Origin: Natrinema salsiterrestre
Lineage (GTDB): Archaea; Halobacteriota; Halobacteria; Halobacteriales; Natrialbaceae
NCBI RefSeq assembly: GCF_029502005.1
Contig: NZ_JAMQOT010000012.1
Coordinates: 43,199 to 107,198 of the forward strand
Direction: 5' to 3'
DNA length: 64,000 bases
Shown piece after piece: positions 44,906-53,548 of this stretch. Every line of letters starts with the position of its first letter. Within the stretch, counting starts at the first letter, position 1. The position numbers were made by a program, and so were the translations under genes. A model generated the notes under the pieces. That model was not told the origin of the DNA. It saw nothing but the letters and a program-made list of their open reading frames with translations, and made no database searches.

Positions 44906-44935
44906 TGGTCGTGATTACCAGTGTAATCACGACCA
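44906..44935. repeat. 30-bp inverted repeat, 13-bp arms
   Basis: Arms TGGTCGTGATTAC and its exact reverse complement, separated by CAGT. It lies 206 bases upstream of the HTH-integrase operon. Could be an integrase or regulator binding site, or an RNA hairpin. Confidence 0.55.
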
Positions 44936-45178
44936 GACAATAATTCGGGTGTATTGCCCAAATTCAGCAGTTTCAGCCTACAATGGCCCTATTTGTGTTG
45001 CTATAAATCCTATGTGGCTATACCAATAGGCCGGCCATCCTCCTTCAGGGTGATTCGTCGATTTACAACGCAGAGACGCCTTCTACTCGGTCAGATACGT
45101 GAATGGTGTTCATTGGGAAACGGTGACCTCTGCACTCAGAATTCGTGAGTTTGGTACTCCAGAATGAGTGGTTCATAT

Positions 45179-45283
45179 GAATAGTATGCTATTCATGCTA
45201 TCCAGCCTTTTCCAGCGATTCACATCCCTTAAGAGACAACTATCCCCCTTCACGTTTCTTGGATGAGGAATAGCATTCTATTC
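45179..45283. repeat. Two GAATAG-N4-CTATTC palindromes downstream of the par operon
   Basis: Units at 45179-45194 (spacer TATG) and 45268-45283 (spacer CATT) share arms and spacing. The same hexamer is repeated many times upstream of parA. Candidate partition-complex binding site. Confidence 0.55.
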
Positions 45284-45286
45284 ACG

Positions 45287-45703
45287 CTATTTTGAAATCG
45301 AATCCTTTCGTTCTTGCTCGAATCGTTCAGCGACCTCGTCAACCAAGTCTTCCTCTACAACCGTGCGCAGCAAGGCGTCAGTCATCTCCCGGACAACGAT
45401 ATTCTGATATCCACGGGTGCTGAGTTCACGCTCTAGTTCGTAGTTCAGCCAGGAATCGAAGTTCTCGATGGTCTCTTCGCGTGCGTAGAACGGCCGTTGA
45501 TTGGCTGCCTCGTATGAAAAGGCAGTATCTGATATCGGGTCTAATTCCTCAACGGTATCCTCATCCGGTTGGTCGACGTGTTCGGTTGCCGTGTCTGTGG
45601 TCGATGGCTCGGACGACTCCTGTTTAGTCGTCTTGTCTTGCTCGTCTGCATTGTCATCCAGTGTCTGACTAAGATCTGCGAACGGGTCACCGTCGTCAGC
45701 CAT
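45287..45703 (-). CDS. Putative ParA partner / centromere-binding protein
   Basis: 138 residues from MADDGDPF. Disordered acidic N-terminal half, then a compact C-terminal half (FDSWLNYELERELSTRGYQNIVVREMTDALL) resembling plasmid segregation partner proteins of haloarchaea. The ParA gene overlaps it by eight bases. Position downstream of ParA and near GAATAG repeats supports a DNA-binding adaptor role; not proved by a recognised motif. Confidence 0.5.
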   Translation of the reverse strand: MADDGDPFADLSQTLDDNADEQDKTTKQESSEPSTTDTATEHVDQPDEDTVEELDPISDTAFSYEAANQRPFYAREETIENFDSWLNYELERELSTRGYQNIVVREMTDALLRTVVEEDLVDEVAERFEQERKDSISK

Positions 45704-46634
45704 GTCGGACCACCTCACCAGCTTCGACGATGTGGGCGAGTTCGTCGAAGCACTTCAGCTGGTCACAGTCAGGATCGTAGTCCAATAGCGGTTTGCGTTC
45801 ACCGTACGCCTTTGTGATGCTGGTTCGGTCGCGGATACCGGGTGTCGGACTAATATCGCCGGTCCCCACAGCCTCCCAATCCGTGATTCGGGCGAAGTTC
45901 GGGATTCGATCCTGCAAGCTGTTGTGGGAGTTCAGTCGTTCAAGGAGCTGGCGGTCCTGCGTCTGCTGGTCGATACGCCCATCCAGCATGTTCGGGACGA
46001 GGGCAAGGACGTCGACGTCCATGTGCTTTCGCAGCGGGGCAATCTGACGCTCGATAGTACGTTCCAGTCCGGACATCGCCTCGTTGCCGGGCGCCAGTGG
46101 AAGTACAAGATTAGACGTCGCGACGAGAGCGTTGTCAGTCAGTCGCGAGCGATAGGCAGGCGAGTCCGTGACGATGAAGTCATATTCGTCGCCAAGCAAC
46201 GGCTCAACGACCTCACGCTTCAACAAAGCAGACGGCTGGAACACGTCACCGACGACGATTTCTCGCTCGACCTGCTCGAGATCCTCGCTTGAGGGAAGGA
46301 GATCGAATTCATATCCGGTATCGTAAACGACTGAGGTTGGGTCTGCCTCGTCGAAGAAGACCTCACCGATACCCTCGTCTGTATTGTGATAGTGGTCATC
46401 GAACCCGAGACCGACTGAAGCGTGTCCATTCGGATCGAGGTCGATGAGGAGGACATCTTGGTCGTGGGTGGCTAGCTGACGCGCGAGATTCACGGCGATG
46501 GTTGATTTGCCAACGCCACCCTTCAGCATACAGACTGAGACAGCTCGGGAATTCCCCGCTGTATCCACGGATTCGTACGGGCTATTTGGGCTTTTCGTAC
46601 TATCTAGGCTATTCCTGCTATTCGTTCCCGCCAT
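45696..46634 (-). CDS. parA: ParA/Soj family partition ATPase
   Basis: 312 residues. Deviant Walker A CMLKGGVGKSTIAVNLA near residue 37, Walker A' DLDPNGHASVGLGF, Walker B-type FIVTDSPAY. A short N-terminal extension (MAGTNSRNSLDSTKSPNSPY) is partly encoded by the GAATAG/CTATTC repeat tract itself. Plasmid or chromosome segregation ATPase. Overlaps the partner gene by eight bases. Confidence 0.9.
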   Translation of the reverse strand: MAGTNSRNSLDSTKSPNSPYESVDTAGNSRAVSVCMLKGGVGKSTIAVNLARQLATHDQDVLLIDLDPNGHASVGLGFDDHYHNTDEGIGEVFFDEADPTSVVYDTGYEFDLLPSSEDLEQVEREIVVGDVFQPSALLKREVVEPLLGDEYDFIVTDSPAYRSRLTDNALVATSNLVLPLAPGNEAMSGLERTIERQIAPLRKHMDVDVLALVPNMLDGRIDQQTQDRQLLERLNSHNSLQDRIPNFARITDWEAVGTGDISPTPGIRDRTSITKAYGERKPLLDYDPDCDQLKCFDELAHIVEAGEVVRHG

Positions 46635-46793
46635 GCTATTCTGGAATAGTGCTCTATCCCCTCTTATAACTAAGGGCAGTGAATAGCCGAATAGCTAAAA
46701 TAGCTTAGATATTATGAATAGCCCGAATAGTATGAATAGATTAAATAGTATAGATAGAAACATATCTTTGAATAGGATGTTATCTCAGAATAG
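46609..46793. repeat. GAATAG/CTATTC hexamer array upstream of parA
   Basis: Counted by eye: eight GAATAG and three CTATTC in under 190 bases, some inside the first codons of parA. Several lie in AT-rich flanks (TAAATAG, TAGATAG variants). Array and neighbouring parA suggest a parS-like centromere and autoregulation site. Confidence 0.6.
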
Positions 46794-46859
46794 TATCCGA
46801 TTTCAGAATATCCCTAATAGTGCAGGGCTAGTACGTGCCGCAGGCGGGAGGATTTGCAC

Positions 46860-47663
46860 CTACTCCGTCCCTTTGTCAATGACGGCCCCGTCCAATCGCT
46901 TCCAAACCGTATCGAACAGAGGTGGATCGCCGGTCAGGTCTGGAAGTGAGGTTTCCCACTGGCGCTGAATGTCCTCGCGCTGATCCACCGGCAGACCTGT
47001 GGTGAGATCAACGTCAAGGTCGTCGTGGTCGCACTTTGTTTCGAAGGCAGGAAGGACAACGTCGAAGTTAATCTCAACAGACTCGCTCTCGAGGAGCTGG
47101 TAGAGGTCGTAGTAATCTCTGGCGGCACCCCGTTGGAAGATCGCCCGAAGTTTCTCCGCGAAGATCTCATCGACACTATACGCCTGCAGTTCGAACTCCG
47201 GAATATCCTCGTAGGAGTGCGTATGGTGAACCGAGTCGAATGCAATGTACTCGTCGACCATCACGTCGAGGCTGGTCGTATTCGGATGGTCAAGCACTGC
47301 CCGATACTGGATGCTCATGTCAACGTAGTGTGTCGGATAGTGTTGCTGGCGGGACTCGTGGTGCTCGCTGATGGTGAACTCGATCCCGGAGCGCTCGGTA
47401 ACTGTGTCGAGGACGCCGCGGAGGTCGTCTTCTGATCCTTTGTACTGGCCTTCAACGCCGAAATCGAGGTCCTCTGAGAATCGCCACGACTGGGGGAAGT
47501 ACAGTTTGCTCAGCGCCGTTCCACCTTTGAACATTAGGTTCTCGCCAAAGCCACTCGTGAAGATACCCCAGAGAATCCAGGAATTGACGTAGTTCTTCTC
47601 AGCATAGCCCTGGCGGACACCTAGCTCACGGGCAAGGACACGGAGACGGTTTTGACTGATCAT
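46860..47663 (-). CDS. abiEii: AbiEii-type nucleotidyltransferase toxin
   Basis: 267 residues. DUF1814/AbiEii signature FKGGTALSKLYFPQSWRFSEDLDF near residue 42 (GG-x-S and the D-x-D pair) and EIFAEKLRAIFQRGAARDYYDL near 162, as in AbiE toxins, which modify tRNA to stop growth. The antitoxin gene precedes it with a five-base gap. A plasmid addiction or phage-exclusion role is expected. Confidence 0.88.
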   Translation of the reverse strand: MISQNRLRVLARELGVRQGYAEKNYVNSWILWGIFTSGFGENLMFKGGTALSKLYFPQSWRFSEDLDFGVEGQYKGSEDDLRGVLDTVTERSGIEFTISEHHESRQQHYPTHYVDMSIQYRAVLDHPNTTSLDVMVDEYIAFDSVHHTHSYEDIPEFELQAYSVDEIFAEKLRAIFQRGAARDYYDLYQLLESESVEINFDVVLPAFETKCDHDDLDVDLTTGLPVDQREDIQRQWETSLPDLTGDPPLFDTVWKRLDGAVIDKGTE

Positions 47664-47668
47664 TAGAA

Positions 47669-48499
47669 TCAGGACTCCGTCGGACCGAGCGTGCCCGGGT
47701 CGACGTTGATTCGAAGGCGATACTCACTGTTGTAGGTCCCCTGCTTGTTCCGCGTTGGATCGAGCAGCGAGTACCCGCTCGTGAACGACTCGACGAGCGT
47801 CTTACGCGTCGGGAGGTCGATACCTAGCTCGTCGGCAACGTAGACGATCCGTTTGGTCGCGGCGCCGTTGTCGAGCCGCTGGAGGTACTCGCCGACCGTC
47901 GCCCACGAACAGTCCTGGTTGTCCACCGCGACCATCGCCGTAGCCAGTTCCCGGATGCCACCACAGTACTCAGGATGGTCAGCACAGTCGACGAGCGTCT
48001 TCTCTAGGTCGGCGACGTTCACGACAGTTCCCTCGATGGACGTCGGCTCGTAGCCGAAGAACTTCCGCTGAGTGACCGTCGCGACGCGGTATGGGACGCC
48101 GTGGATCTCGCGACTCTGGGCTCGCGTCGGGGTGACGACGTACACGGTTCGAGGCACCTGCTCGGTTAGCCCGTGATGGCTGAGGGCGCTATAGTAGCCG
48201 ATGTACATCGGCTCGGCGACGTGTGAGGCGATGAGGTACTCGTGGGTCGTGTACACAGCCTCCTCGCCGGCAGCTAATGGAATGATGAGATACCGGCCGG
48301 GGAGCAGCCGATCCAGCCACCCCTTCTCGGCGAGTCGTGAGGCGATCTCGCGAGCAGTATTGGATGCGACCCCGAGTGTCGCCTCGATATCGTCGATCGA
48401 GATGATCTGGTGGCCCTCCGCGGCGAGGCGCGAGAGGAGTCGGCTCTCACGGGTGGAAAGCCCTTGCCGTATATTTGTGACCTCTTGTGTGGAGCTCAT
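47669..48499 (-). CDS. abiEi: AbiEi-type antitoxin
   Basis: 276 residues. N-terminal winged helix (SRLAAEGHQIISIDDIEATLGVASNTAREIASRLAEKGW) and the AbiEi middle domain (YIGYYSALSHHGLTEQVPRTVYVVT). Antitoxins of this type repress their own operon and neutralise AbiEii. Gene order antitoxin then toxin, same strand. Confidence 0.85.
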   Translation of the reverse strand: MSSTQEVTNIRQGLSTRESRLLSRLAAEGHQIISIDDIEATLGVASNTAREIASRLAEKGWLDRLLPGRYLIIPLAAGEEAVYTTHEYLIASHVAEPMYIGYYSALSHHGLTEQVPRTVYVVTPTRAQSREIHGVPYRVATVTQRKFFGYEPTSIEGTVVNVADLEKTLVDCADHPEYCGGIRELATAMVAVDNQDCSWATVGEYLQRLDNGAATKRIVYVADELGIDLPTRKTLVESFTSGYSLLDPTRNKQGTYNSEYRLRINVDPGTLGPTES

Positions 48500-48858
48500 A
48501 CCTGCGTTTCGTGCATAGAATATGAAGGCCCGGAGGCTTCAACGTTGCGCCTCTCTATCTCTTCGAGTAGACCACCAACTAATAGACTCGAGTTAGAGGG
48601 ATCGGGGGCCAATCTGGGTGACGTCCGACCTGGATGTCGCCGGTGACGAACGAGAACAACTGGAGACGGCGGCCGACGAAATTTCGGATACTGTGGTATG
48701 ATCCATCGTACTATGAGACGTAGCTGGTGCGAGCTGTCGAAGGTATCGTCTCACCTCTCGGATGGAAACGGTCAGATATTCGACGGCTGTTGGCGGAAAC
48801 ACGAACGGTCAGGATCACGTCTTTCTGACCGAGCAGCAATAACAGAATTACGTAGGGC

Positions 48859-48885
48859 ACACACCCCCCTCGTTCGGAGTGAGAT
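48859..48885 (-). repeat. Origin repeat 1 (inverted orientation)
   Basis: Minus strand reads ATCTCACTCCGAACGAG then GGGGGGT. One base differs from the consensus (CTCATTCC to CTCACTCC). Confidence 0.7.
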
Positions 48886-49224
48886 CCCGTACGACCTACG
48901 GTATGGATAGTAGCGGTAATCAGCTACAATTTCTCGGCTAGGGCGGGTTCTTTCCAAAACCGCAAGATAGCGTGGACTTCTGATGATCCGTCGTCTAGTT
49001 TCAGGCCTAGATTTATTACCTAGTAGTGCAAACTATTCACCAAGTAGAATACGCCACTAGTTAGAAGTATTCGTGAATACGCCTAACACTGGAACTACAG
49101 CTGTTCTATCCTCTGGTTTCTAAGCACTAAACGTTGCGTCGAGAGGGCTACTCGATGTATTTCAAACCGCGACCTCATGATCAGGTGGAAATACGATCCT
49201 TAATCCGGTGGTATGTAGGACATG

Positions 49225-49251
49225 ATCTCATTCCGAACGAGGGGGGTGTGT
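49225..49251 (+). repeat. Origin repeat 2
   Basis: ATCTCATTCCGAACGAG followed by six G and T. Opposite orientation to repeat 1. Confidence 0.75.
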
Positions 49252-49322
49252 CCCTGGAACTCTCATATCTGCATCTATCCAACGAGAACTGAAACTGCAT
49301 CGCTGATTAGGTTAGCAAGTAC

Positions 49323-49345
49323 CTCATTCCGAATCAGGGGGGTGG
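49323..49345 (+). repeat. Origin repeat 3
   Basis: CTCATTCCGAATCAG followed by G-run and T; the AATCA variant of the unit. Confidence 0.75.
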
Positions 49346-49453
49346 AGTCAGCATATTTCACATATCTGACGACAGCTCACTTTGAATCGGGTTTCTCCGT
49401 GAATGAAGACGCTATCCTGCGGTTTCGTGCTATTCAACCTCTATAGGCGTCAA

Positions 49454-49476
49454 ATCTCATTCCGAACGAGGGGGGT
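49454..49476 (+). repeat. Origin repeat 4
   Basis: ATCTCATTCCGAACGAG with G-run and T, 35 bases before the orc1/cdc6 start codon, so it may also control that promoter. Confidence 0.75.
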
Positions 49477-49510
49477 AACGACTAAGTGGTTTCCTTTCGA
49501 GGGTGGAGCC

Positions 49511-50905
49511 ATGACGGGCAACGGCGGATCTGAAGGAGGGGGTGACACACCAATCACGGAGCAACAGCTGGATGATTTCGATACGACCATGGTGGACACT
49601 CCGGCCTCTGAAAATTCCTCTACTTCGGAAGAAATCCAACGACAAGAGCCGAATGACCCAGCGAACGACCCATTGTTCGTTCGGGAAGGCGATGAACATG
49701 GTTCATCGACCAAAATCTGGGCAGATCGGGATTTACTCTCTATTGGAACTGTTCCGGGCCCGGACCGGATCGTCGGTCGAGATGCAGAAATCAAATCAGT
49801 TGCTGGTGAAATCCGACATCTCGTTCACGAATCCCAACCAAATCACGTTGTCATTTATGGTGAGACCGGGACTGGAAAATCACTTGTCAGTCGACACGTA
49901 TCTGACCGTCTCGTTGATACTGCCACTGCCCGTAACGTCCCCGCTGCAAGCATCTACGTCGAATGTAAGAAGAATAATACCGAAACCCGAGTCGCCCGAA
50001 CAATCGCCCGTGCCCTAAGTGACACATCCGATTCCGGCATAGAAATCCCTCGTGTTGGTTTAGGGTCCGCTGAATACTACGATTACGCCTACGACATCAT
50101 CGACGAGTACTATGATGGGCTCATCGTCATCCTCGATGAAATCGACATGGTTGATGACGCTGAGGGACTCCTCCATGAACTCTCGCGAGCCCGGGAAGCC
50201 GGGCATACTGATGCCTATATCGGGATCATCGCTATCAGCAACGACATCGACTTCGGGCAGAAACTCAATGCACGCGTTCAGAGCTCGATGCGAACGACGG
50301 ACTTCGTTTTTGAACCATACCAAAGTGATCAGATTGAGCAGATCCTCGAGTATCGACGAGATGCGTTCCAAGACGGGGTCGTGCAAGATGGCGTCATAAC
50401 CGAGACTGCTGACCGATCGGCGGATGAACATGGTGATGCAAGGAAGGCAGTCGACGTCCTGCGAATTGCCGGTGATATCGCTGACGACAACAATGCTGAG
50501 GTCGTGAGGACGGACCACGTCGATAAAGCAGTCAAGCGTGCAGAGATTAATCGAGTCAAGGAGACGATTGAGAGTACCTCCCCGCAGTCGAAACTCGTGC
50601 TCTACACTCTCGGTCGCTTAACCGGCTCGAACAATCGTCGCTTCCGTACTTCTGGAATCTACGCCCAATACGAGACGACCTGCGGTGACGTCGGCGCTGA
50701 TCCGCTCTCGTATGATCGAGTGAGTCAGATTCTCAGCACGCTCTCGTTAATGGGAATCTCTGAATCACACCAGGTCGGTGGTGGACACAAGCAGGGTGTC
50801 TATCTGGAACATCAGCTCATCAAGGACAGGGACGTAGTGATGAAAGCAGTGGTGGAGAGCGACGAACGGCTTTCGGAACTACATAACGGAACGTACGAGC
50901 TCTGA
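49511..50905 (+). CDS. orc: Orc1/Cdc6 replication initiator
   Basis: 464 residues from MTGNGGSEGG. The first 70 or so residues are disordered and acidic. AAA+ core: Walker A GETGTGKS at 117-124, Walker B VILDEIDMV near 205, sensor region IAISNDIDFGQKL, and a C-terminal winged helix (about 390-464) that binds the origin repeats. The open frame begins at 49403 but the upstream part includes an origin repeat, so I used the later start. Flanked by four repeats upstream and two downstream. Plasmid or secondary-origin initiator. Confidence 0.92.
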   Translation: MTGNGGSEGGGDTPITEQQLDDFDTTMVDTPASENSSTSEEIQRQEPNDPANDPLFVREGDEHGSSTKIWADRDLLSIGTVPGPDRIVGRDAEIKSVAGEIRHLVHESQPNHVVIYGETGTGKSLVSRHVSDRLVDTATARNVPAASIYVECKKNNTETRVARTIARALSDTSDSGIEIPRVGLGSAEYYDYAYDIIDEYYDGLIVILDEIDMVDDAEGLLHELSRAREAGHTDAYIGIIAISNDIDFGQKLNARVQSSMRTTDFVFEPYQSDQIEQILEYRRDAFQDGVVQDGVITETADRSADEHGDARKAVDVLRIAGDIADDNNAEVVRTDHVDKAVKRAEINRVKETIESTSPQSKLVLYTLGRLTGSNNRRFRTSGIYAQYETTCGDVGADPLSYDRVSQILSTLSLMGISESHQVGGGHKQGVYLEHQLIKDRDVVMKAVVESDERLSELHNGTYEL

Positions 50906-50948
50906 GCGAGCAGGCGGGTTCACTCTACCTGGAATCCCACTACTGAAG

Positions 50949-50969
50949 CTCATTCCGAATCAGGGGTGT
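50949..50969 (+). repeat. Origin repeat 5 (short G-run)
   Basis: CTCATTCCGAATCAG followed by only three more G, then TGT; a weaker copy 44 bases after the initiator stop. Confidence 0.65.
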
Positions 50970-50991
50970 CAATCCTCTGGGATATAAAACA

Positions 50992-51016
50992 ATCTCATTC
51001 CGAATCAGGGGGGTGG
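50992..51016 (+). repeat. Origin repeat 6
   Basis: ATCTCATTCCGAATCAG with the full G-run and TGG, between the initiator gene and the next minus-strand gene. Confidence 0.75.
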
Positions 51017-51036
51017 TTTCGAGGTGACCTGGCTAG

Positions 51037-51360
51037 CTAATCGTCTGGATTGACCGGTCCTTTGTATTTCGAGCGTATCCTATCTCCTTCCCGCCACTGC
51101 CAGTAGTAGTAGCGGTTGTCGTTGATCTCCTTGATCGTGATCGTCGCTTTCGAGGGGACGTCATCGGGAAGATTGTCGGGGCGCTCGTCGTTTTCGTCTT
51201 CCTTCTCCGCTTCGGCAAGGCGTGCCTCGCGCTCGCGATACTCGGCGAGGTCCTCGGCATAGCGGGCAACGTCTCGGAGCAGCTCGGGCGAGTAGTCGTC
51301 GAGTATGTCGATGACGTCGGTGGGGAGGTCCGCTGGGGGCGTCGGGGGCTCGTAGGACAT
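51037..51360 (-). CDS. Plasmid protein (DUF6788-like)
   Basis: 107 residues from MSYEPPTP. N-terminal coiled-coil-like part (LLRDVARYAEDLAEYREREARLAEAE) and a C-terminal beta part (TIKEINDNRYYYWQWREGDRIRSKYKGP) resembling a haloarchaeal plasmid family. A copy of the TTAACCAACA inverted repeat lies 14 bases upstream of its start. Function unknown. Confidence 0.6.
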   Translation of the reverse strand: MSYEPPTPPADLPTDVIDILDDYSPELLRDVARYAEDLAEYREREARLAEAEKEDENDERPDNLPDDVPSKATITIKEINDNRYYYWQWREGDRIRSKYKGPVNPDD

Positions 51361-51373
51361 GGGCCGATCTTTG

Positions 51374-51414
51374 TTAACCAACAGAGACGCAAGGAGCATA
51401 GTTTTGTTGGTTAA
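51374..51414. promoter_or_regulatory. Inverted repeat TTAACCAACA-N21-TGTTGGTTAA (copy 1)
   Basis: Perfect 10-bp arms, 21-nt spacer, immediately upstream of the DUF6788-like gene. One of four such elements in 5.5 kb. Confidence 0.7.
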
Positions 51415-51531
51415 GCCGCTACCAACGGCTCTCACCGGTTCTCCAGCAGCTGTAACACTACTCGAAACTCTCTATCAAGCAGTTTCGTCTGATGTTACAA
51501 CCCTCCGAGGACTCTCGAACGCTGGGCGATC

Positions 51532-52350
51532 CTACGAGTTCGAAGGGAGTCGACCATCAGGTCGTGGGACCTGCCCCTGTTTGATCTCGTGATCGACTCG
51601 TCGGAGGTGTTTACAGCCGCCCTCGGGCGTTCGTTTCCGCCAATCTGGGCAGGTACACGACTCGCTGATCACATCCACTTCGTATCGGTTCCCCGATGCT
51701 GATCGGACCTCGTACCGGCCGCCTTTTTCGAGCAGCGAGACGACCATCTCTTCGTCGACGGCGCGTCTGGTGCGTGGATCCAGACCGTCGAATTGGATCG
51801 AGTGCTCCGTAACGACCATCCGGTCGCGAACGTCGCCGGTTCGGCCGCCGTCTGGCGCAACGGCAGCATCAGGATCGTGGAGCCGATTCTCGAGCAGGTC
51901 TTCGACCGGATGACTCTCTGGCCATAGGTACTGGATTTCACGACGCTCGCGATGGTCGTAGGAGCCGCAGGCGGCAGCACTCCCGGTCCAAACGCGCCAC
52001 GCACCGAGTGCGGCCATCACGTCGACGATGATCCGCGGAACGGTCTCGTACTCGTCGGGGTAGAAGATTCGAAAGCGGGTACACTCCGCCTGCGGCGGAA
52101 CAGTCTCCCACCACTCGACGTCGTCGCCCCAGCTGTCGAACATCGCGTTGTCCTCCCCGTACCCCACAGTCACGCCGTCGATCTGCGATACGTTCACCGA
52201 CAGCTCGTCGCCCTCGCCTTCGAGCAGCCGGAGAACGGCGTACCGGAGATACTCGTGCTCCGGATGGTCGGTAGACTGGGCGACCTGGTCGTGGTGTTCT
52301 GCGACTCGTTCCGCCTCCTCGAGAACGGTAGTTAGGTACTGGTCGGTCAT
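51532..52350 (-). CDS. SWIM zinc-finger protein
   Basis: 272 residues. The C-terminal SWIM motif (CTCPDWRKRTPEGGCKH, C-x-C...C-x-H) near residue 232 would bind DNA or protein. The N-terminal part has a DUF-like domain with conserved Trp and a GSYDHRERREIQYLWP stretch. In SWIM proteins this finger often accompanies helicases or transposases, but none is fused here. Plasmid maintenance role not known. Start chosen at MTDQYL. Confidence 0.75.
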   Translation of the reverse strand: MTDQYLTTVLEEAERVAEHHDQVAQSTDHPEHEYLRYAVLRLLEGEGDELSVNVSQIDGVTVGYGEDNAMFDSWGDDVEWWETVPPQAECTRFRIFYPDEYETVPRIIVDVMAALGAWRVWTGSAAACGSYDHRERREIQYLWPESHPVEDLLENRLHDPDAAVAPDGGRTGDVRDRMVVTEHSIQFDGLDPRTRRAVDEEMVVSLLEKGGRYEVRSASGNRYEVDVISESCTCPDWRKRTPEGGCKHLRRVDHEIKQGQVPRPDGRLPSNS

Positions 52351-52376
52351 GGGTCGATGGAGACGGGACTACGCCT

Positions 52377-52390
52377 CCGCCCCTCGGCGG
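52377..52390. promoter_or_regulatory. Leader hairpin upstream of SWIM gene
   Basis: CCGCC-CCTC-GGCGG, 27 bases upstream of the start codon. Confidence 0.45.
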
Positions 52391-52402
52391 GCGCCGATAA
52401 AC

Positions 52403-52444
52403 GTAACCAACGAAGACCCATTTTTGCGTTCGATTGTTGGTTAA
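52403..52444. promoter_or_regulatory. Inverted repeat upstream of SWIM gene (copy 2)
   Basis: GTAACCAACG-N22-TGTTGGTTAA; the left arm differs from the consensus at both ends, the core TAACCAAC is intact. About 53 bases before the SWIM start. Confidence 0.6.
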
Positions 52445-52462
52445 CTGGAACGGACTACGAGG

Positions 52463-53392
52463 TCAGCCCTCGGCAACTATGCCGATAATCTCCTGGGCGG
52501 TCGAACTGATTCGACCGAGCCGATCCTGGACCACCTCCGCATCGTCGTTCTCCCACGCGGCGAGGTAGAACGCTGACCCGCTCGTGTCCAGTCCGAGAAA
52601 CCGACCAACGATATACGCGACGGCTTCCGCTTCGACTTCGCGTTTCGCGCGCTCGGTGTCGTCGTTGACGTCGAAATGCAGTAGCGCGTGAGCGTACTCG
52701 TGAATCAGTGTGACGGCGAGGTCGGCCTGATTCTCGCGAGCTTTCGCCTTGACGACCGGCTGGAGGTCATGCAGGCTCCGGTCCTCACAGACGCCCATCG
52801 CGTCGCCATGCTCCCAGTCGTCGGCCTCGACGATACGAACGGTCACACCGAGATCCGACGCTGCGTCGGTCAGTGTCGGAACCAAGTCCTCGGCATCCCC
52901 GGTTGCCTCCGTCTCCAGCTCGGGAAGCGGCTCACCGTCGGTCTGCGACACGTCGAAGACAGCGGTCGGTTTGAACCCGACGAGTCCTTTCGACCACTCC
53001 TCGGGCGGCGTCTCGTCGTATTCACACTCACTGTCCTCGTGGTAGCTGGGCGAGTTCTCGCACTCCGGGCACTGCTTCGCGATGATCGGTGCCCAGATCC
53101 AGATCGCCTGTTCGCCTTCCTGGACGTACCGGTCGAACTCGTTCCGCCAGGTGTTGAAGCCGGCGACCTTCGTCGCCTCGGGACACTGGAGTTTGATGAG
53201 CAGCGTGTTGCGATGTGAGTAGTCGTGGAAGCGACTCTGGATGTCGAGCCACTCCTGGAACTCCTCGCTCGCCTGCGCTTCATCGACGTCGTCGACGAGT
53301 TCGTCGATCCAGGCTTCGATGGTACTGTGCATCTCGTCGTGTCGTGTGTCAGTCTCATCGAACGAGACCGACGAGTGACTGGCTGTAACCAT
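52463..53392 (-). CDS. ArdC-like protein with zinc metallopeptidase motif
   Basis: 309 residues. N-terminal ArdC-type ssDNA-binding domain (FQEWLDIQSRFHDYSHRNTLLI...VAGFNTWRNEFDRYV), a CPEC zinc pair with a later Cys, and a C-terminal ImmA/IrrE-like peptidase (HEYAHALLHFD near 215, with the second-shell EAEAVAYIVGRFLG). Known ArdC proteins protect incoming plasmid DNA from restriction. A Met three codons upstream (53401) is possible. A divergent small zinc gene starts 156 bases away. Confidence 0.85.
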   Translation of the reverse strand: MVTASHSSVSFDETDTRHDEMHSTIEAWIDELVDDVDEAQASEEFQEWLDIQSRFHDYSHRNTLLIKLQCPEATKVAGFNTWRNEFDRYVQEGEQAIWIWAPIIAKQCPECENSPSYHEDSECEYDETPPEEWSKGLVGFKPTAVFDVSQTDGEPLPELETEATGDAEDLVPTLTDAASDLGVTVRIVEADDWEHGDAMGVCEDRSLHDLQPVVKAKARENQADLAVTLIHEYAHALLHFDVNDDTERAKREVEAEAVAYIVGRFLGLDTSGSAFYLAAWENDDAEVVQDRLGRISSTAQEIIGIVAEG

Positions 53393-53548
53393 TGTATTCA
53401 CCGAACCGAGTGCGACGGCGTCGACGTCAGTTCAGGACGCGCCGCACCCCTCGGGGGCGCACAACAAACGACGGTGCTCCTGAGAGGGATATCGGGGCCG
53501 CTATCGGAGGCTGGGATTAACAATCGGTGCGAGAATACCGTCGAGAGC

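Larger units (their letters stand above)
44701..45286. other. Intergenic region between integrase and par operons
   Basis: About 585 bases without a convincing gene. Contains an inverted repeat (44906-44935) and two GAATAG/CTATTC palindromes at the right end. Possible integration or partition site. Confidence 0.5.
48859..49476. other. Replication origin (oriC-like) upstream of orc1/cdc6
   Basis: About 620 bases bounded by an inverted copy (48859-48885) and direct copies (49225, 49323, 49454) of a G-tailed repeat. The middle (48960-49200) is AT-rich and could be the unwinding element. The orc1/cdc6 gene starts at 49511 and two further repeats lie after it. Typical haloarchaeal origin layout. 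Confidence 0.75.

Noticed and set aside
46609..46793. CRISPR array
   Set aside because: The repeat is only six bases, spacing is irregular and there are no unique spacers of constant size.
48859..51016. CRISPR or transposon repeats
   Set aside because: Six widely spaced units with G-runs around an orc1/cdc6 gene fit an origin much better.
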